A stretch of DNA of 64,000 nt from an uncultured Bacteroidales bacterium (GCA_910585445.1 CAJUEK010000004.1:1-64000), one strand, 5' to 3'. Positions 8,390 to 17,923 are shown, counted from the first letter of the stretch. Made by a program: numbers and translations. Notes: a model not told the origin generated them from the sequence alone.

Positions 8390-9772
8390 ATGAATATTCT
8401 CTGCATCAAGAGATTGGCGGTAGCGTCGGCTTTGTTTGCCATGTCGTTTGCCGCATCGGCACAGAAATATCCTGACGGAATAATCGACAAGACTGTCGCC
8501 GTGGTAGGAAACGAGATGATCATGATTTCGCAGCTCGAGGAAGAGGTGCAGATGATGAGGGCATACGGAATGATGTCTGACAGGACCGGACGATGCGAGA
8601 TTCTGGAGCAGATGATGTCCGCAAAGCTTTTTCTCATGCAGGCGAGACTCGATTCCATCGCAGTCAATGCCGATATGGTAGAAGGTGAGCTGCGCAACAG
8701 GATAGACATGCTCCGCAGCAACTATGGAGGTGACGAGGAGGTCGAGAGACAATTCGGAAAGCCTATCTACAAGCTCAGGCAGGAGTGGAGGGAGGCAATC
8801 CAGGACCAGACTCTCCAGCAGCAGATGCAGAGCGAAATCGCAAACAAGATTCCGGAGCTTACTCCTTATGATGTGGAGAAGTATCTTGAATCCGTGGAGC
8901 CGGAGGACCTTCCGGTCGTGCCGGTGATGTACCAGCTGAGCCAGATATGCATATATCCTGACAGGGAAGCTGCTGACATTGCTGTAAAGGAGCGTCTTCT
9001 TGCCATACGTGAGCGTATCATAAACGGTGAGAAATTCTCTACCCTTGCCCGCATCTATTCTCAGGATCCGGGCAGCGCAAGAAAGGGAGGTGAGCTTGGA
9101 ATGGCCTCGAAGTCCATCTTCTGGCCTGCATTCTCTGATGCGGCGATGTCTCTCAAGCCAGGTATCGTGTCACAGATAGTGGAGACGCCGGACGGTTTTC
9201 ATCTCATTGAGGTGCTGGACAAGAAGGGGGACATGTTCAATGCGCGTCATATTCTTCTCAAGCCGGAATATACTTCCGAGGACCGTGAAAATGGCTTCAG
9301 GGTGCTTGACAGCCTTAAGACCGAGCTTGCCAACGGGGCTGTGACATTCGCTCTTGCGGCAAGGTTTTATTCTGAAGACCCGGCTACGAGGACCAACGGC
9401 GGCCAGATGGCAGACCCTAATACCGGGTCGTCATATTTTGAGATTGACCAGCTCAAGCCGCAGGATTATGCCGCCATCAAAGAGCTTAAGGAGGGAGAGA
9501 TTTCAGAGCCTTTCCAGTCGCTCGACAATGAGGGGCGCAGCGGCAACACGGTGTATAAGATAATCAAGGTCGATAAGATACTTCCTGCGCACCCGGCAAC
9601 TTTTGCCAGCGACTATGCCCTTTTGATGAAGGCCGCCAAGGAGAAGATGCAGATGGATGCCATAAGCAAATTCATCGACTCTAAGATAAAGAGCACCTAT
9701 ATCGTCATTGACCCTCTGTTCAAGGACTGTGTATTTGAACGCGAGGGCTGGTATGAGAAAATCCGCAAGTAG
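8390..9772 (+). CDS. SurA-family periplasmic peptidyl-prolyl isomerase
   Basis: 460 residues. Signal peptide ending 'AASAQK', then the SurA N-terminal helical domain (about 28-165, 'DKTVAVVGNEMIMISQLEEEV'), and two parvulin-type rotamase domains: about 170-275 ('GGELGMASK...FWPAF', 'PDGFHLIEVLDKK') and about 278-390 ('FNARHILLKPE', 'ATRTNGGQMADP'). This is the layout of SurA, the chaperone that escorts unfolded beta-barrels to the BAM complex. The next gene encodes an OstA-like LPS transport protein and the previous one a SurA-like lipoprotein, so the group serves outer-membrane assembly. Coding starts at ATG 8390, four bases after the previous stop. Confidence 0.88.
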   Translation: MNILCIKRLAVASALFAMSFAASAQKYPDGIIDKTVAVVGNEMIMISQLEEEVQMMRAYGMMSDRTGRCEILEQMMSAKLFLMQARLDSIAVNADMVEGELRNRIDMLRSNYGGDEEVERQFGKPIYKLRQEWREAIQDQTLQQQMQSEIANKIPELTPYDVEKYLESVEPEDLPVVPVMYQLSQICIYPDREAADIAVKERLLAIRERIINGEKFSTLARIYSQDPGSARKGGELGMASKSIFWPAFSDAAMSLKPGIVSQIVETPDGFHLIEVLDKKGDMFNARHILLKPEYTSEDRENGFRVLDSLKTELANGAVTFALAARFYSEDPATRTNGGQMADPNTGSSYFEIDQLKPQDYAAIKELKEGEISEPFQSLDNEGRSGNTVYKIIKVDKILPAHPATFASDYALLMKAAKEKMQMDAISKFIDSKIKSTYIVIDPLFKDCVFEREGWYEKIRK

Positions 9773-9783
9773 GTCTGTCGCCT

Positions 9784-12363
9784 ATGAGGTCGTTTAAGGG
9801 ACTTGCAGCAATTATCTTGGCTTACGTGCTCTGCCTTTCGTTAGTTTCACGGGGGCAGGCGCGTGGTGGTGACGGACGTGAAGGTACGCAGGACAGCCTT
9901 GTCGTTCTGCTGAGCGCAAAGTCCGCGCAGATGCTTGACATTGACGGGGTGAGCTACAGGAAAGTTGTCGGTCCGGCACGCTTTCTTCATAACGGCACTT
10001 TCCTTCTTTGTGACACTGCCCTGTGGAATGTGGATACGAAAGTCATTGATGCATGGGGAAATGTCAGCATTCTCCAGGATGAGACGGTGCTGACAAGCGA
10101 CAAGCTTACTTATCTGGTAGATGACAATCTTGCGCAGTTCCGCGGTTCTGTTGTGGAGCTGACGGACAAGGACCACAATACGTTGAGGACTCGCCATCTT
10201 GACTATGACACAGCGGATTCCGTGGCTGTTTTTCAGGGCGGAGGCGCAATGAGGGACAAGGATGGGCAGATTATAGAGAGCATGCGCGGCACGTATGACT
10301 CGAAGATAAATACGTTTGTCTTTACTGATGATGTGAACATGTTCACCGATTCTGTTTTCGTCAAGACCATTTCGCTCAAATACGAATCTGACATTAATTT
10401 GGCTACTTTCGGACGTGCCACCGATGTATGGAAAGACGAGAATATGCTGTCTTCCGGCAACGGCTGGTATGACCGCTCGCGGGAAGTGTTCTTTTTCTCT
10501 GAGCGGGTGCATGTGATGTCTGAAGAACAGGAGGGATGGTGCGACAGCTTGTTCTTCTGGAGGAATACGGCTGATGTCGAGATGCTTGGAAATGCCCAGA
10601 TTACCGATACTACAAGAAATGTATTCGGGCTTGCCGGACGCATACAGTATTTTGATTCTTCTTCCAAGGTTACGATGACGCGCAAGCCGGCTGTGATTTC
10701 GCAGACCGATTCGGGAAATGGTGCTGTGGATACTGTCTATCTTGGCGCGAATAAACTGGTCTATTATACTCTCAGGATGTGTGATGTTGACAGCATGGAT
10801 GTAGTGGCTGCTGCAAAACGTCTTGAGGACCTTAAGGTGGATCCGGTCGGAACTTTCAGGAAGAAGGCTGCAGAAGAGGCCGCAAAGGCTGCGGCGGAAG
10901 CTGCGAAAGACGACCCTAATTATCGTCCGGCTTCTTCACCGTCATCCGGCAAGGCAACCGATAAGACATCCCTCAGGCAGGCAGGCAAGGCTGAAGGTAA
11001 ACAGTCAGGTGCTCCGGTCTCTGAGGCAAAGCCCTCCGATAAGGATTCTGTGATGCCATCTGATTCATTGGCGATGCCTGGCGATACGCTCGGAACGGCT
11101 GATTCGCTTTCTTCTGCAGGATTCCATGTTGAGCCGGTTGTGGAAGTCAAGGAACCGGAAGATACGTCAAAAGTAGGATTCCTGGAGGCAATCAGCAATG
11201 TTAAGATATACAAGAAGGACATGCAGGTGTCTTGTGATTCTCTTGTTTACAGCGACCTTGACTCTCTCGCGCAGTTCTTCCGTGACCCTATAATATGGCA
11301 GGATGCCAACAGGCAATATACGGCTGACAGCATATATGTGTCGGTAAGCGGAGGGACTATGGACAAGGCGATGCTGATGTCAGACGCTTTCATAACCATA
11401 CAGGAAGATTCTCTTCATTTCGACCAGATAAAGGGTACTGAGATGATGGCCTATTTTGACGGGAACGGGGGCCTGCGCCGATTTGACGTGCTCGGAGGAG
11501 CGTCTGCCCTGTTCTATATAGAAGAGAATGACGCGCTTGCCACGGTCAACAAGACTGATTCGAAGATGCTTTCAGCCACTTTCAAGGATGGCGAGCTTCA
11601 GAGGATATATTATTTCGAGGAAGCCAAGAATGACGGATATCCTGTCGTAAGGCTTTCACGTGAGGAACGTCAGCTCAAGGGATTCAGGTGGGATGCTGCA
11701 AAACGTCCTGCAGACCGCAGCTCAGTCACTCCGCTGTCATTGAGATCGAGCGAGAGAAAACGTTATGCGGCCCGCCCGAGAGCCAGCTTCATGCAGACAG
11801 ACATCTATTTCCCGGGATACATGAACGATGTTTACAGGCAGATTCAGGTACGTGATTCTTTGCGCAAAATAAGGGAGGCGGAAAGATTGGCTGCCGAAAG
11901 GGAGGCCGCTGCCCGGGAGCGCCTTGACAGTATTGCGAGGGCAGACAGCCTGGCCATGGCGGATTCGCTTTCTTCCGGAATCGGAAAGGATGTAGCGGAC
12001 TCTCTGAATGTGCGGCAGGGCAGTGACAGCTTGGCTGTTTCAGACACTGCGGCTTCTGTAAAAGTCTTGAGTGCAAAGGAACAGAAGGCTGAGGATAAGG
12101 CTCTGAAGAAAAAGCTCAGACAGGAAGCACAGGAGGCGAAATGGAAGAAGCTTGACGAGCGTGATGCGGAAAAAGCACGTGTCAAGGAGGAAAAACGTCT
12201 TGCCAAGGAACGCAAACGTAAGAGGAAAGCCCTGCAGGATGCCGCAAGACAGGCGGAGAAAGATGCCCGCACAATAGAAAAATACCGCATGAAATATGAA
12301 CGGCAGAAAGCCCGTGAGGACGCCCGGGCAGCAAAAAATCAAGTGCTGCTTTCCAACAGATGA
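9784..12363 (+). CDS. OstA-like LPS transport protein with long low-complexity segments
   Basis: 859 residues. Signal peptide at the start, then an OstA/LptA-type beta-jellyroll region (about 35-345; repeated 'GNVSILQDE.VLTSDKLTYL', 'FRGSVVELTDKD', 'DDVNMFTDSV') and a second such stretch (about 465-680). Family members carry lipopolysaccharide across the periplasm or assist its insertion. The protein is much longer than usual for the family because of an Ala/Ser/Pro-rich segment at about 355-460 and a highly charged Lys/Glu/Arg/Ala coiled-coil-like tail from about 687. Both carry repeats of a 'DSLA..DSL' kind ('SDSLAMPGDTLGTADSL', 'ADSLAMADSLSSG'). It is last in the guaB-SurA run and ends at a bidirectional terminator. 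Confidence 0.82.
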   Translation: MRSFKGLAAIILAYVLCLSLVSRGQARGGDGREGTQDSLVVLLSAKSAQMLDIDGVSYRKVVGPARFLHNGTFLLCDTALWNVDTKVIDAWGNVSILQDETVLTSDKLTYLVDDNLAQFRGSVVELTDKDHNTLRTRHLDYDTADSVAVFQGGGAMRDKDGQIIESMRGTYDSKINTFVFTDDVNMFTDSVFVKTISLKYESDINLATFGRATDVWKDENMLSSGNGWYDRSREVFFFSERVHVMSEEQEGWCDSLFFWRNTADVEMLGNAQITDTTRNVFGLAGRIQYFDSSSKVTMTRKPAVISQTDSGNGAVDTVYLGANKLVYYTLRMCDVDSMDVVAAAKRLEDLKVDPVGTFRKKAAEEAAKAAAEAAKDDPNYRPASSPSSGKATDKTSLRQAGKAEGKQSGAPVSEAKPSDKDSVMPSDSLAMPGDTLGTADSLSSAGFHVEPVVEVKEPEDTSKVGFLEAISNVKIYKKDMQVSCDSLVYSDLDSLAQFFRDPIIWQDANRQYTADSIYVSVSGGTMDKAMLMSDAFITIQEDSLHFDQIKGTEMMAYFDGNGGLRRFDVLGGASALFYIEENDALATVNKTDSKMLSATFKDGELQRIYYFEEAKNDGYPVVRLSREERQLKGFRWDAAKRPADRSSVTPLSLRSSERKRYAARPRASFMQTDIYFPGYMNDVYRQIQVRDSLRKIREAERLAAEREAAARERLDSIARADSLAMADSLSSGIGKDVADSLNVRQGSDSLAVSDTAASVKVLSAKEQKAEDKALKKKLRQEAQEAKWKKLDERDAEKARVKEEKRLAKERKRKRKALQDAARQAEKDARTIEKYRMKYERQKAREDARAAKNQVLLSNR

Positions 12364-12381
12364 ATTAATTATGCCGTGTCA

Positions 12382-12426
12382 AAATGAAAGAGGCCTGCCA
12401 TAAATTCCGGCAGGCCTCTTTCATTT
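12382..12426. terminator. bidirectional terminator between OstA-like gene and manA
   Basis: A perfect 18-bp stem: AAATGAAAGAGGCCTGCC (12382-12399) pairs with GGCAGGCCTCTTTCATTT (12409-12426) around a 9-base loop. It serves the convergent OstA-like (+) and manA (-) units. Confidence 0.85.
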
Positions 12427-12443
12427 ATTGGGCAAGTGCTGTT

Positions 12444-13418
12444 TTATCTGATATAGCTCGTAAGGAGTTTCAGGTTGCCATCCGGAGTGAATGTCACTGA
12501 GCCTGTGCATGCGGGCACGAGGACGGTCTCACCTTGGCGGAGACTTACGGTATTGCCCTCTGAGTCTGTCAGTGAGCCTTTGCCTTCTGTGCAGATTACT
12601 ATCAGGAAAGAATCCAGGGATTTCACTTCCTTGGTGACAGGCTTGTCAAGGTCATAGAGGGAAGTCGTGAAATACTCACAAGACACAATCTCGTTTTCCT
12701 CATTCTGCTTCTCGGCATATGCTGTCTTATAGTCAGGAAGGACTGTGTAGTCGATGGCTGCCTTTGACAGTTCTGTATGAAGCTCGCGCGGCTTTCCGTC
12801 AAGTCCCTTGCGTCCGAAATCGTAAATCCTGTACGTGATGTCAGATGTCTGCTGGATTTCAGCGATGAAGCAGCCGCTTCCGATGCTGTGGATACGTCCG
12901 GCAGGAAGGAAGAACACATCACCGGCCTTTACATTGTAGTCATGCAGTACCTCTGTCACAGTGTTGTCATCTACTTTAGAAGCATATTCCTCTGGAGTGA
13001 TGTTCTTTGTCAGACCTGACATGAGGTGGGCTTTCTCGTCAGCCTGAACGACATACCACATCTCTGTCTTGCCTTTCGAGCCGTTGTGCCTTTCAGCTGC
13101 GAGCTTGTCATCAGGATGTACCTGGATGGAAAGGTCGTCACGCGCATCAATGAATTTGACCAGGAGAGGGAACTCCGTTCCGGTCTTTTCATATACTTTC
13201 TGGCCGAGCAGCTCGCCTTTGTATTCCGCTGCAAGATCAGCCACAGTCTTGCCGGCGAGTTCTCCCTCAGCTACGACAGATTCGTTACCCTTTACACCTG
13301 ACAGCTCCCAGCTCTCTCCTATGTTATGCTGGTCTGTCTCCACACCCTTGAAAGGCGCGATTTTTTCACCGCCCCATACGACGGATTTGAATATTGTCTT
13401 GAATTTTAATGGATACAT
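12444..13418 (-). CDS. manA: mannose-6-phosphate isomerase, class I
   Basis: 324 residues. It interconverts mannose-6-phosphate and fructose-6-phosphate with one zinc ion. The zinc-ligand motifs are visible: 'LSIQVHPDD' (Gln, His), 'GKTEMWYV' (Glu) and 'PAGRIHSIGSG' (His). The short cupin form 'KFKTIFKSVVWGGEKI' is typical of Bacteroidetes and Firmicutes. It is the last gene of the minus-strand mannoside cluster, 38 bases after the ROK kinase gene, so here it most likely completes catabolism of mannose freed by the mannosidases and phosphorylated by the kinase. It could also feed GDP-mannose synthesis in reverse. Confidence 0.93.
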   Translation of the reverse strand: MYPLKFKTIFKSVVWGGEKIAPFKGVETDQHNIGESWELSGVKGNESVVAEGELAGKTVADLAAEYKGELLGQKVYEKTGTEFPLLVKFIDARDDLSIQVHPDDKLAAERHNGSKGKTEMWYVVQADEKAHLMSGLTKNITPEEYASKVDDNTVTEVLHDYNVKAGDVFFLPAGRIHSIGSGCFIAEIQQTSDITYRIYDFGRKGLDGKPRELHTELSKAAIDYTVLPDYKTAYAEKQNEENEIVSCEYFTTSLYDLDKPVTKEVKSLDSFLIVICTEGKGSLTDSEGNTVSLRQGETVLVPACTGSVTFTPDGNLKLLTSYIR

Positions 13419-13456
13419 ATCTTTTTAATGGTTTGGCCTTTGCGGGCCGTTGGAAT

Positions 13457-14563
13457 CTACTGCTTGTCAAGCTGGTTAAGCGCGAAGGTGTATGCTCCGA
13501 CAGAAATGGCCTTGCTGGCTCCCATTTTCGAGATGGCCACTCCGATGCGCTTCTGAGGGTCATAGATTACCTCAATGTCGCTTCCGAAAATCTTGAGTCT
13601 CCTCTGCTCTCCGCGTGCGAACTCTGCGAACTCCTCCTCATTGTCCAGGTCATAGACCTTCATCTGCACCCTGTCAAGCTGGTCGCCCGAAAGCGTGCCT
13701 ATCTTGCTTCTGAGTGAGGCAAGGAGCGACGGCATTATATACTTGCGTGCCGCTGTGATTCCTCCTCCGATTACGATGAGACCGTCAGTAAGCGTCACGG
13801 CCGTAGCCATTGCGTCTCCGGCGACCTCTCCCATCTCGGCAAAAGCTTTCTTGGCAGCTTCAGCATCTCCGGTCCTTATGCCTTCAGCCACATCAAATAT
13901 GTCCTTAGGCTCAAGACCATGGTCAGGGTTGCCGGAAAGTTCACCATAAACTCTCTTTACAGCTCTGACAGCTACTCCTTCCTCCACGATAACGTTCTGG
14001 TTCTTCTTATGCGGCAGGCAGAATGTCTCCACGCATGAATTGTCTCCGCGGTTAAGCTCCCCGTTGACAATCATTCCGATACCGAAACCTGTTCCGAAAG
14101 TATAGCCGAGCATGTTCTTGTAGCGTTTTGCACTGCCGGCCATCTCCAGCTTCTCGTTTATCTCCGGAAGAACACCTCCGAGGGCCTCGCCGTAAGCAAA
14201 GAGGTCTCCGTCATTGTTGATGAAGACCGGAATGCCGAACTTCTTCCTGAGGAACGGTCCGAGGGCGACTCCGTCCCTGAAAGAAGGGAAATTCGGAAGG
14301 TAGCCTCCGATGATTCCGTTAGGGTAGTCCGCAGGTCCGGGGAACGCGAAACTGATTGCAACCGGCTTTTCGCCAAGCCTGTTTATGATTTCCTGGAAAC
14401 CGTTGACCATTGTGCTGAGACACTGCTCAAGGTCGTGCGAGTTTGACGGAAGAGTGAGAGGATTCACTATGAATTCACCGCCTCTCATTGCTCCGAATAC
14501 CATGTTTGTTCCTCCTGCATCGAGAGTCAGGACGATACGCTGGTCTGTTTTGTAATGTGTCAT
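13457..14563 (-). CDS. ROK-family sugar kinase, probable mannokinase
   Basis: 368 residues. ATP-binding motif 'LTLDAGGTNMVFGAM' near the N-terminus, the catalytic region 'VFINNDGDLFAYGEA' (Asp), 'GYTFGTGFGIGMIVNGEL', and a C-terminal 'GLIVIGGGITAARKYIMPSL'. The family's zinc motif CxCGxxGC is not intact; only 'SCVETFCLPHKK' is present at that place, so a canonical zinc site is missing. It is longer than a typical ROK kinase (about 300). Between manA and a GH92 gene, the natural substrate is mannose, giving mannose-6-phosphate for ManA; that is inference from context, and glucose, fructose or N-acetylmannosamine are alternatives. Confidence 0.78.
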   Translation of the reverse strand: MTHYKTDQRIVLTLDAGGTNMVFGAMRGGEFIVNPLTLPSNSHDLEQCLSTMVNGFQEIINRLGEKPVAISFAFPGPADYPNGIIGGYLPNFPSFRDGVALGPFLRKKFGIPVFINNDGDLFAYGEALGGVLPEINEKLEMAGSAKRYKNMLGYTFGTGFGIGMIVNGELNRGDNSCVETFCLPHKKNQNVIVEEGVAVRAVKRVYGELSGNPDHGLEPKDIFDVAEGIRTGDAEAAKKAFAEMGEVAGDAMATAVTLTDGLIVIGGGITAARKYIMPSLLASLRSKIGTLSGDQLDRVQMKVYDLDNEEEFAEFARGEQRRLKIFGSDIEVIYDPQKRIGVAISKMGASKAISVGAYTFALNQLDKQ

Positions 14564-14575
14564 GATTATGTCAGT

Positions 14576-16834
14576 TTATTTGCATTCGAAATGTAGTGTC
14601 CCGCCTTCTGTGAGGCTCTTGTGGCTGATGCGGTATTTCCCGAAATTCTTGCCCGAGAGGCTGATGCGGGAAATGCGCTTTCCGCCGTCCTTTGTTATGA
14701 CAATCTTGTCATGTCCTGCGCAGATTGAAGGGTCAATGCTTATTTCAATCTTGTCAAAGCGCGGTGTAGTGAGCATGTATGCCGGCTCGCCCGGGCAGTC
14801 AGGATAGAAGCCCATCATTGAGAATACGGCCCATGCTGACATGGTTCCCGTGTCGTCATTGCCAGGAATACCGTCCGGAAGTGTCGTGTAATGCTTGTCA
14901 AGCAGCTTGTCAACAAGCTCCTGCGTGCGCCATTCCTCTCCCTTGAAGTAGCTGAAAAGATATGGATAGGCAATGTCCGGCTCATTCGCCGGGTCGTAAA
15001 GCCCCTCTTCAAACACTTTCGCCAATTTGTTCACGAAAGCCTTGCGTCCGCCCATCAGTTTTGCAAGACCCGCAATGTCATGCGGCACATAGAAAGTATA
15101 ATTCCATGCGCTTCCTTCGTGGAATCCAGGTACAGGCTCGAAATTCTCTCCCTGGCGCGGGTCGAAAGGAGCGAGGAACTTGCCGTCCATGGTTATTGGA
15201 CGGAATGTGCCGGATTCTGTGCTGTAATAATGCTTGTATCCTAGAGAACGCTGCCTGAACAGTTCCGCATCCTCCGGTTTGCCGAGGTCTGACGCCAGAA
15301 GTGACAGGGCATGGTCTGCGATATAGTATTCCAACGCATGTGAGACTGAATTGTCTCCCGACAGGTCGGCTGCGTAGAATCCGAGCGGAACATATCCTTT
15401 TTCGATGTACGGGTCAATGTCCGGACGCATCAGATTGTCCTTTCCAGGAGTGTCTGCGGACTTGATGAAAGCCTCATATGCTTTGCTGATGTCAAAATCA
15501 CGCAGGCCCTTGAGCCATGTGTCGGCTATCACAGGGATTGCTGGGTCTCCTTCCATGGTGAAAGTCTCCCTTCCGTAAAGCTCCCATTTCGGCATCCATC
15601 CCCAGTCGTCATATATTCCTATCATCGAGCGCACCATGTCGCGCTGCCTTTCCGGATATACGAGCGTCATGAGCTGGTGGAGATTGCGGTAAGTGTCCCA
15701 GAGAGAGAATACTGTATATCTGTTTTCTCCTTCAGGTACGCGTCCTGTTCCGTCGTTCTCTGCCTTAGGATATTCACCGTTCACATCGTTGAGGATATTA
15801 GGGTGTATCAGCGTATGGTAAAGGGCGGTGTAGAAGACCTCCTTGTCTTTCCTGGTGCCTCCCTCAACCTTTATTCGTGACAAGTCCGCCTCCCATTTTG
15901 CGGCTGCCTGGGCACGTACCTTGTCGAAGCCGAAATCCGGCTGTTCCGCCTCAAGGTTCTCCCATGCATTCTTGCAGCTTACGAAAGAGACGCCCATCTG
16001 AAGCTCAATCTGCTCGCCTTCCTCAGTGTCGAAAGAGAACCAGTAGCCGAGCTGGTTGCCGGCAAGTTCCCTTCCGTAACGGGTGTATATCTTGTATTTG
16101 CCGTTGTCCGGAGTCCATTCAGCTTCAACTCCCGTCATCTTTGGCTGCTTCTTCCAGAATCCGCTCTCAGACGGCTTGCGGTTTACACGGATTGCAAAGT
16201 AAACCGGAAACACTGCCTGCGGGTTATAGCAGAAAGTGCCTGCGAGCCTCATTCCCTCAATCTCGGTGTCGCTTACTTTCCTGACCCATGCGCCTGTCTC
16301 ATTAGTGAGTCCTTCGCCGAGGTTTACCAGAATGTTGCCCCTGCCGGCAGGGAAGGTGTAGCGCTCTGCTGATGTGCGTGTCGTGGCGCTGGCTTCCGCC
16401 TTTATGCCGTAAGCCGTCAGTTCGCAGCTGTAATATCCCGGCTCGGCATGTTCGGCAGTATATTCTGATCCATGTATATGGTGGTCAGGATAAATGGCTC
16501 CTGTCGTAGGCATCGTAAGCACCACTCCAAGTTCAGGGCATCCCACTCCGCTGAGGTTCACATGAGAGAATCCTGTGAAGAACTTGTTTTCAAAGCAATA
16601 AGGAGTTGACCACCACCTGCTGTCCTTGTCATAGACATTAAGGTCCGAGCCCATCACGTTGAATGGAGTTACGGACATCATGCCGTTAGGACAGATTGCG
16701 CCCGGGTTGGTCGTACCGAAATTGGTAGTGCCGACAAACGGATTCACGTAATCTGTGACTTTGTCTGAAGCACTTGCTGCAACTGCAATCATGCAGGTGA
16801 GCAGTGTGGCAAATGTTCTTGTTTTTCGTGTCAT
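14576..16834 (-). CDS. GH92 exo-alpha-mannosidase, exported
   Basis: 752 residues. Signal peptide (MTRK..., ending 'AASAS') followed by the complete GH92 architecture beginning 'VTDYVNPFVGTTNFG'. The catalytic-site signatures are 'EGSAWNYTFYVPHD' (about 571; general-acid Glu) and 'GNDDTGTMSAW' (about 657; base Asp pair). GH92 enzymes are calcium-dependent inverting exo-acting mannosidases on alpha-1,2, -1,3, -1,4 or -1,6 links; the exact link cannot be told here. It is the fourth gene of the mannoside cluster, follows a strong intercistronic hairpin and is followed by the ROK kinase after 12 bases. Unlike the other two GH92 proteins it has no lipobox, so it is probably soluble in the periplasm. 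Confidence 0.92.
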   Translation of the reverse strand: MTRKTRTFATLLTCMIAVAASASDKVTDYVNPFVGTTNFGTTNPGAICPNGMMSVTPFNVMGSDLNVYDKDSRWWSTPYCFENKFFTGFSHVNLSGVGCPELGVVLTMPTTGAIYPDHHIHGSEYTAEHAEPGYYSCELTAYGIKAEASATTRTSAERYTFPAGRGNILVNLGEGLTNETGAWVRKVSDTEIEGMRLAGTFCYNPQAVFPVYFAIRVNRKPSESGFWKKQPKMTGVEAEWTPDNGKYKIYTRYGRELAGNQLGYWFSFDTEEGEQIELQMGVSFVSCKNAWENLEAEQPDFGFDKVRAQAAAKWEADLSRIKVEGGTRKDKEVFYTALYHTLIHPNILNDVNGEYPKAENDGTGRVPEGENRYTVFSLWDTYRNLHQLMTLVYPERQRDMVRSMIGIYDDWGWMPKWELYGRETFTMEGDPAIPVIADTWLKGLRDFDISKAYEAFIKSADTPGKDNLMRPDIDPYIEKGYVPLGFYAADLSGDNSVSHALEYYIADHALSLLASDLGKPEDAELFRQRSLGYKHYYSTESGTFRPITMDGKFLAPFDPRQGENFEPVPGFHEGSAWNYTFYVPHDIAGLAKLMGGRKAFVNKLAKVFEEGLYDPANEPDIAYPYLFSYFKGEEWRTQELVDKLLDKHYTTLPDGIPGNDDTGTMSAWAVFSMMGFYPDCPGEPAYMLTTPRFDKIEISIDPSICAGHDKIVITKDGGKRISRISLSGKNFGKYRISHKSLTEGGTLHFECK

Positions 16835-16852
16835 GGATTATGTTTTTCAGTA

Positions 16853-16907
16853 TTACGGCTGCTCCGCGGACGAGGGCATGGCCCGGTCATTCGCAAAGCA
16901 GCCGTAA
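16853..16907 (-). repeat. intercistronic stem-loop between GH130 and GH92 genes
   Basis: A perfect 11-bp inverted repeat (TTACGGCTGCT 16853-16863 / AGCAGCCGTAA 16897-16907) encloses an inner GGGC-ATG-GCCC hairpin (16874-16884). No T-run follows on the minus strand, so it looks like an mRNA processing or stabilising structure and not a terminator. Confidence 0.6.
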
Positions 16908-16921
16908 ACATTATTGGAATT

Positions 16922-17923
16922 TTAGAGAATGCTTGTCTTCTTCGTGAACTCGATGATTTCATCGACATATCCGAATGCAAGTCCCACCACAGTGTCGGCG
17001 CATCCGTAATATACGGCAACGCGTCCTGTCTGAGGGTCGTGCAGAGATGCACAAGGGAAAGTCACGTTAGGCACGTCGCCGGTGCATTCATACAAAGTCT
17101 CAGGATGAAGCAGGTATGGACCTGTACGGGCAAGCACTTTCCAAGGCTGCTCCAGGTCGAGAAGTGCCGCTCCGAATGAGTAGTTGTATCCCTGGCAGGT
17201 GTGGTGTACGCCGTGGTAGAACATGAGCCAGCCTTCTGAAGTCTCGATAGGGACAGGGCCAGCACCTATCTTGCAGCACTGCCATGCGCTCTTCTCGAAA
17301 TCAGACGGTCCCATCACGTGGCGGTGGTGGCCCCAATACTCAAGGTCTGGTGACTCAGAGTAGAAAATGTCGCCGAAAGGAGTATGGCCTGTGTCGCTCG
17401 GACGTGAAAGCATTGCATACTTGCCGCCTATTTTGCGCGGGAACATCACTCCGTTCCTGTTGTACGGAAGGAATGCATTCTCCAGCTGATGGAATGTCTT
17501 GAAGTCATCGGTCCAGGCAATTCCGATTGTAGGGCCATGGTAGCCGTTGCACCATGTAACGTAATATTTGTCATCTATTTTTGCAACGCGCGGGTCATAG
17601 CCGTACACCCATTCGCCGACCTCAGGAATGTCACAGTCGAATTTGAGGGTTTCCGGGTCCAGCTCCCAATTGATGCCGTCCTTGGAAAAGCCCACATGAA
17701 GGGTCATCCTGATATTTGTATCATCCACACGGAAAACTCCGGCGTATCCGCCGTTGAACGGCACTACGGCCGAGTTGAATATGCTGTTTGAATTGGGAAG
17801 AAGATTTCTCGGAATCACAGGATTGGCGGAGTATCTCCACATTGTTGTCTTGCATCCTGCCGGGCGCTCTTCCCAAGGCATGTCCGGCAGCGGGTTGCCG
17901 GCGATTTTAAGATTGTCTGTCAT
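16922..17923 (-). CDS. GH130 beta-mannosyl phosphorylase
   Basis: About 333 residues, no signal peptide, cytoplasmic. GH130 motifs include 'NPVIPRNLLPNSNSIFNSAV', 'YDPRVAKIDDKYYVTWCNG', 'GVMFPRKIGGKYAMLSRPSD' and 'WLMFYHGVHHTC'. The family phosphorolyses Man-beta-1,4-Glc or Man-beta-1,4-GlcNAc to mannose-1-phosphate; the GlcNAc-acting branch is what a mannose-rich N-glycan pathway needs after the alpha-mannosidases. The first ATG in a good position is at 17923; a TTG further upstream lies inside a promoter box and would add an implausible tail. It is downstream of a GH92 lipoprotein gene with an 80-base gap that holds its own promoter box. Confidence 0.9.
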   Translation of the reverse strand: MTDNLKIAGNPLPDMPWEERPAGCKTTMWRYSANPVIPRNLLPNSNSIFNSAVVPFNGGYAGVFRVDDTNIRMTLHVGFSKDGINWELDPETLKFDCDIPEVGEWVYGYDPRVAKIDDKYYVTWCNGYHGPTIGIAWTDDFKTFHQLENAFLPYNRNGVMFPRKIGGKYAMLSRPSDTGHTPFGDIFYSESPDLEYWGHHRHVMGPSDFEKSAWQCCKIGAGPVPIETSEGWLMFYHGVHHTCQGYNYSFGAALLDLEQPWKVLARTGPYLLHPETLYECTGDVPNVTFPCASLHDPQTGRVAVYYGCADTVVGLAFGYVDEIIEFTKKTSIL

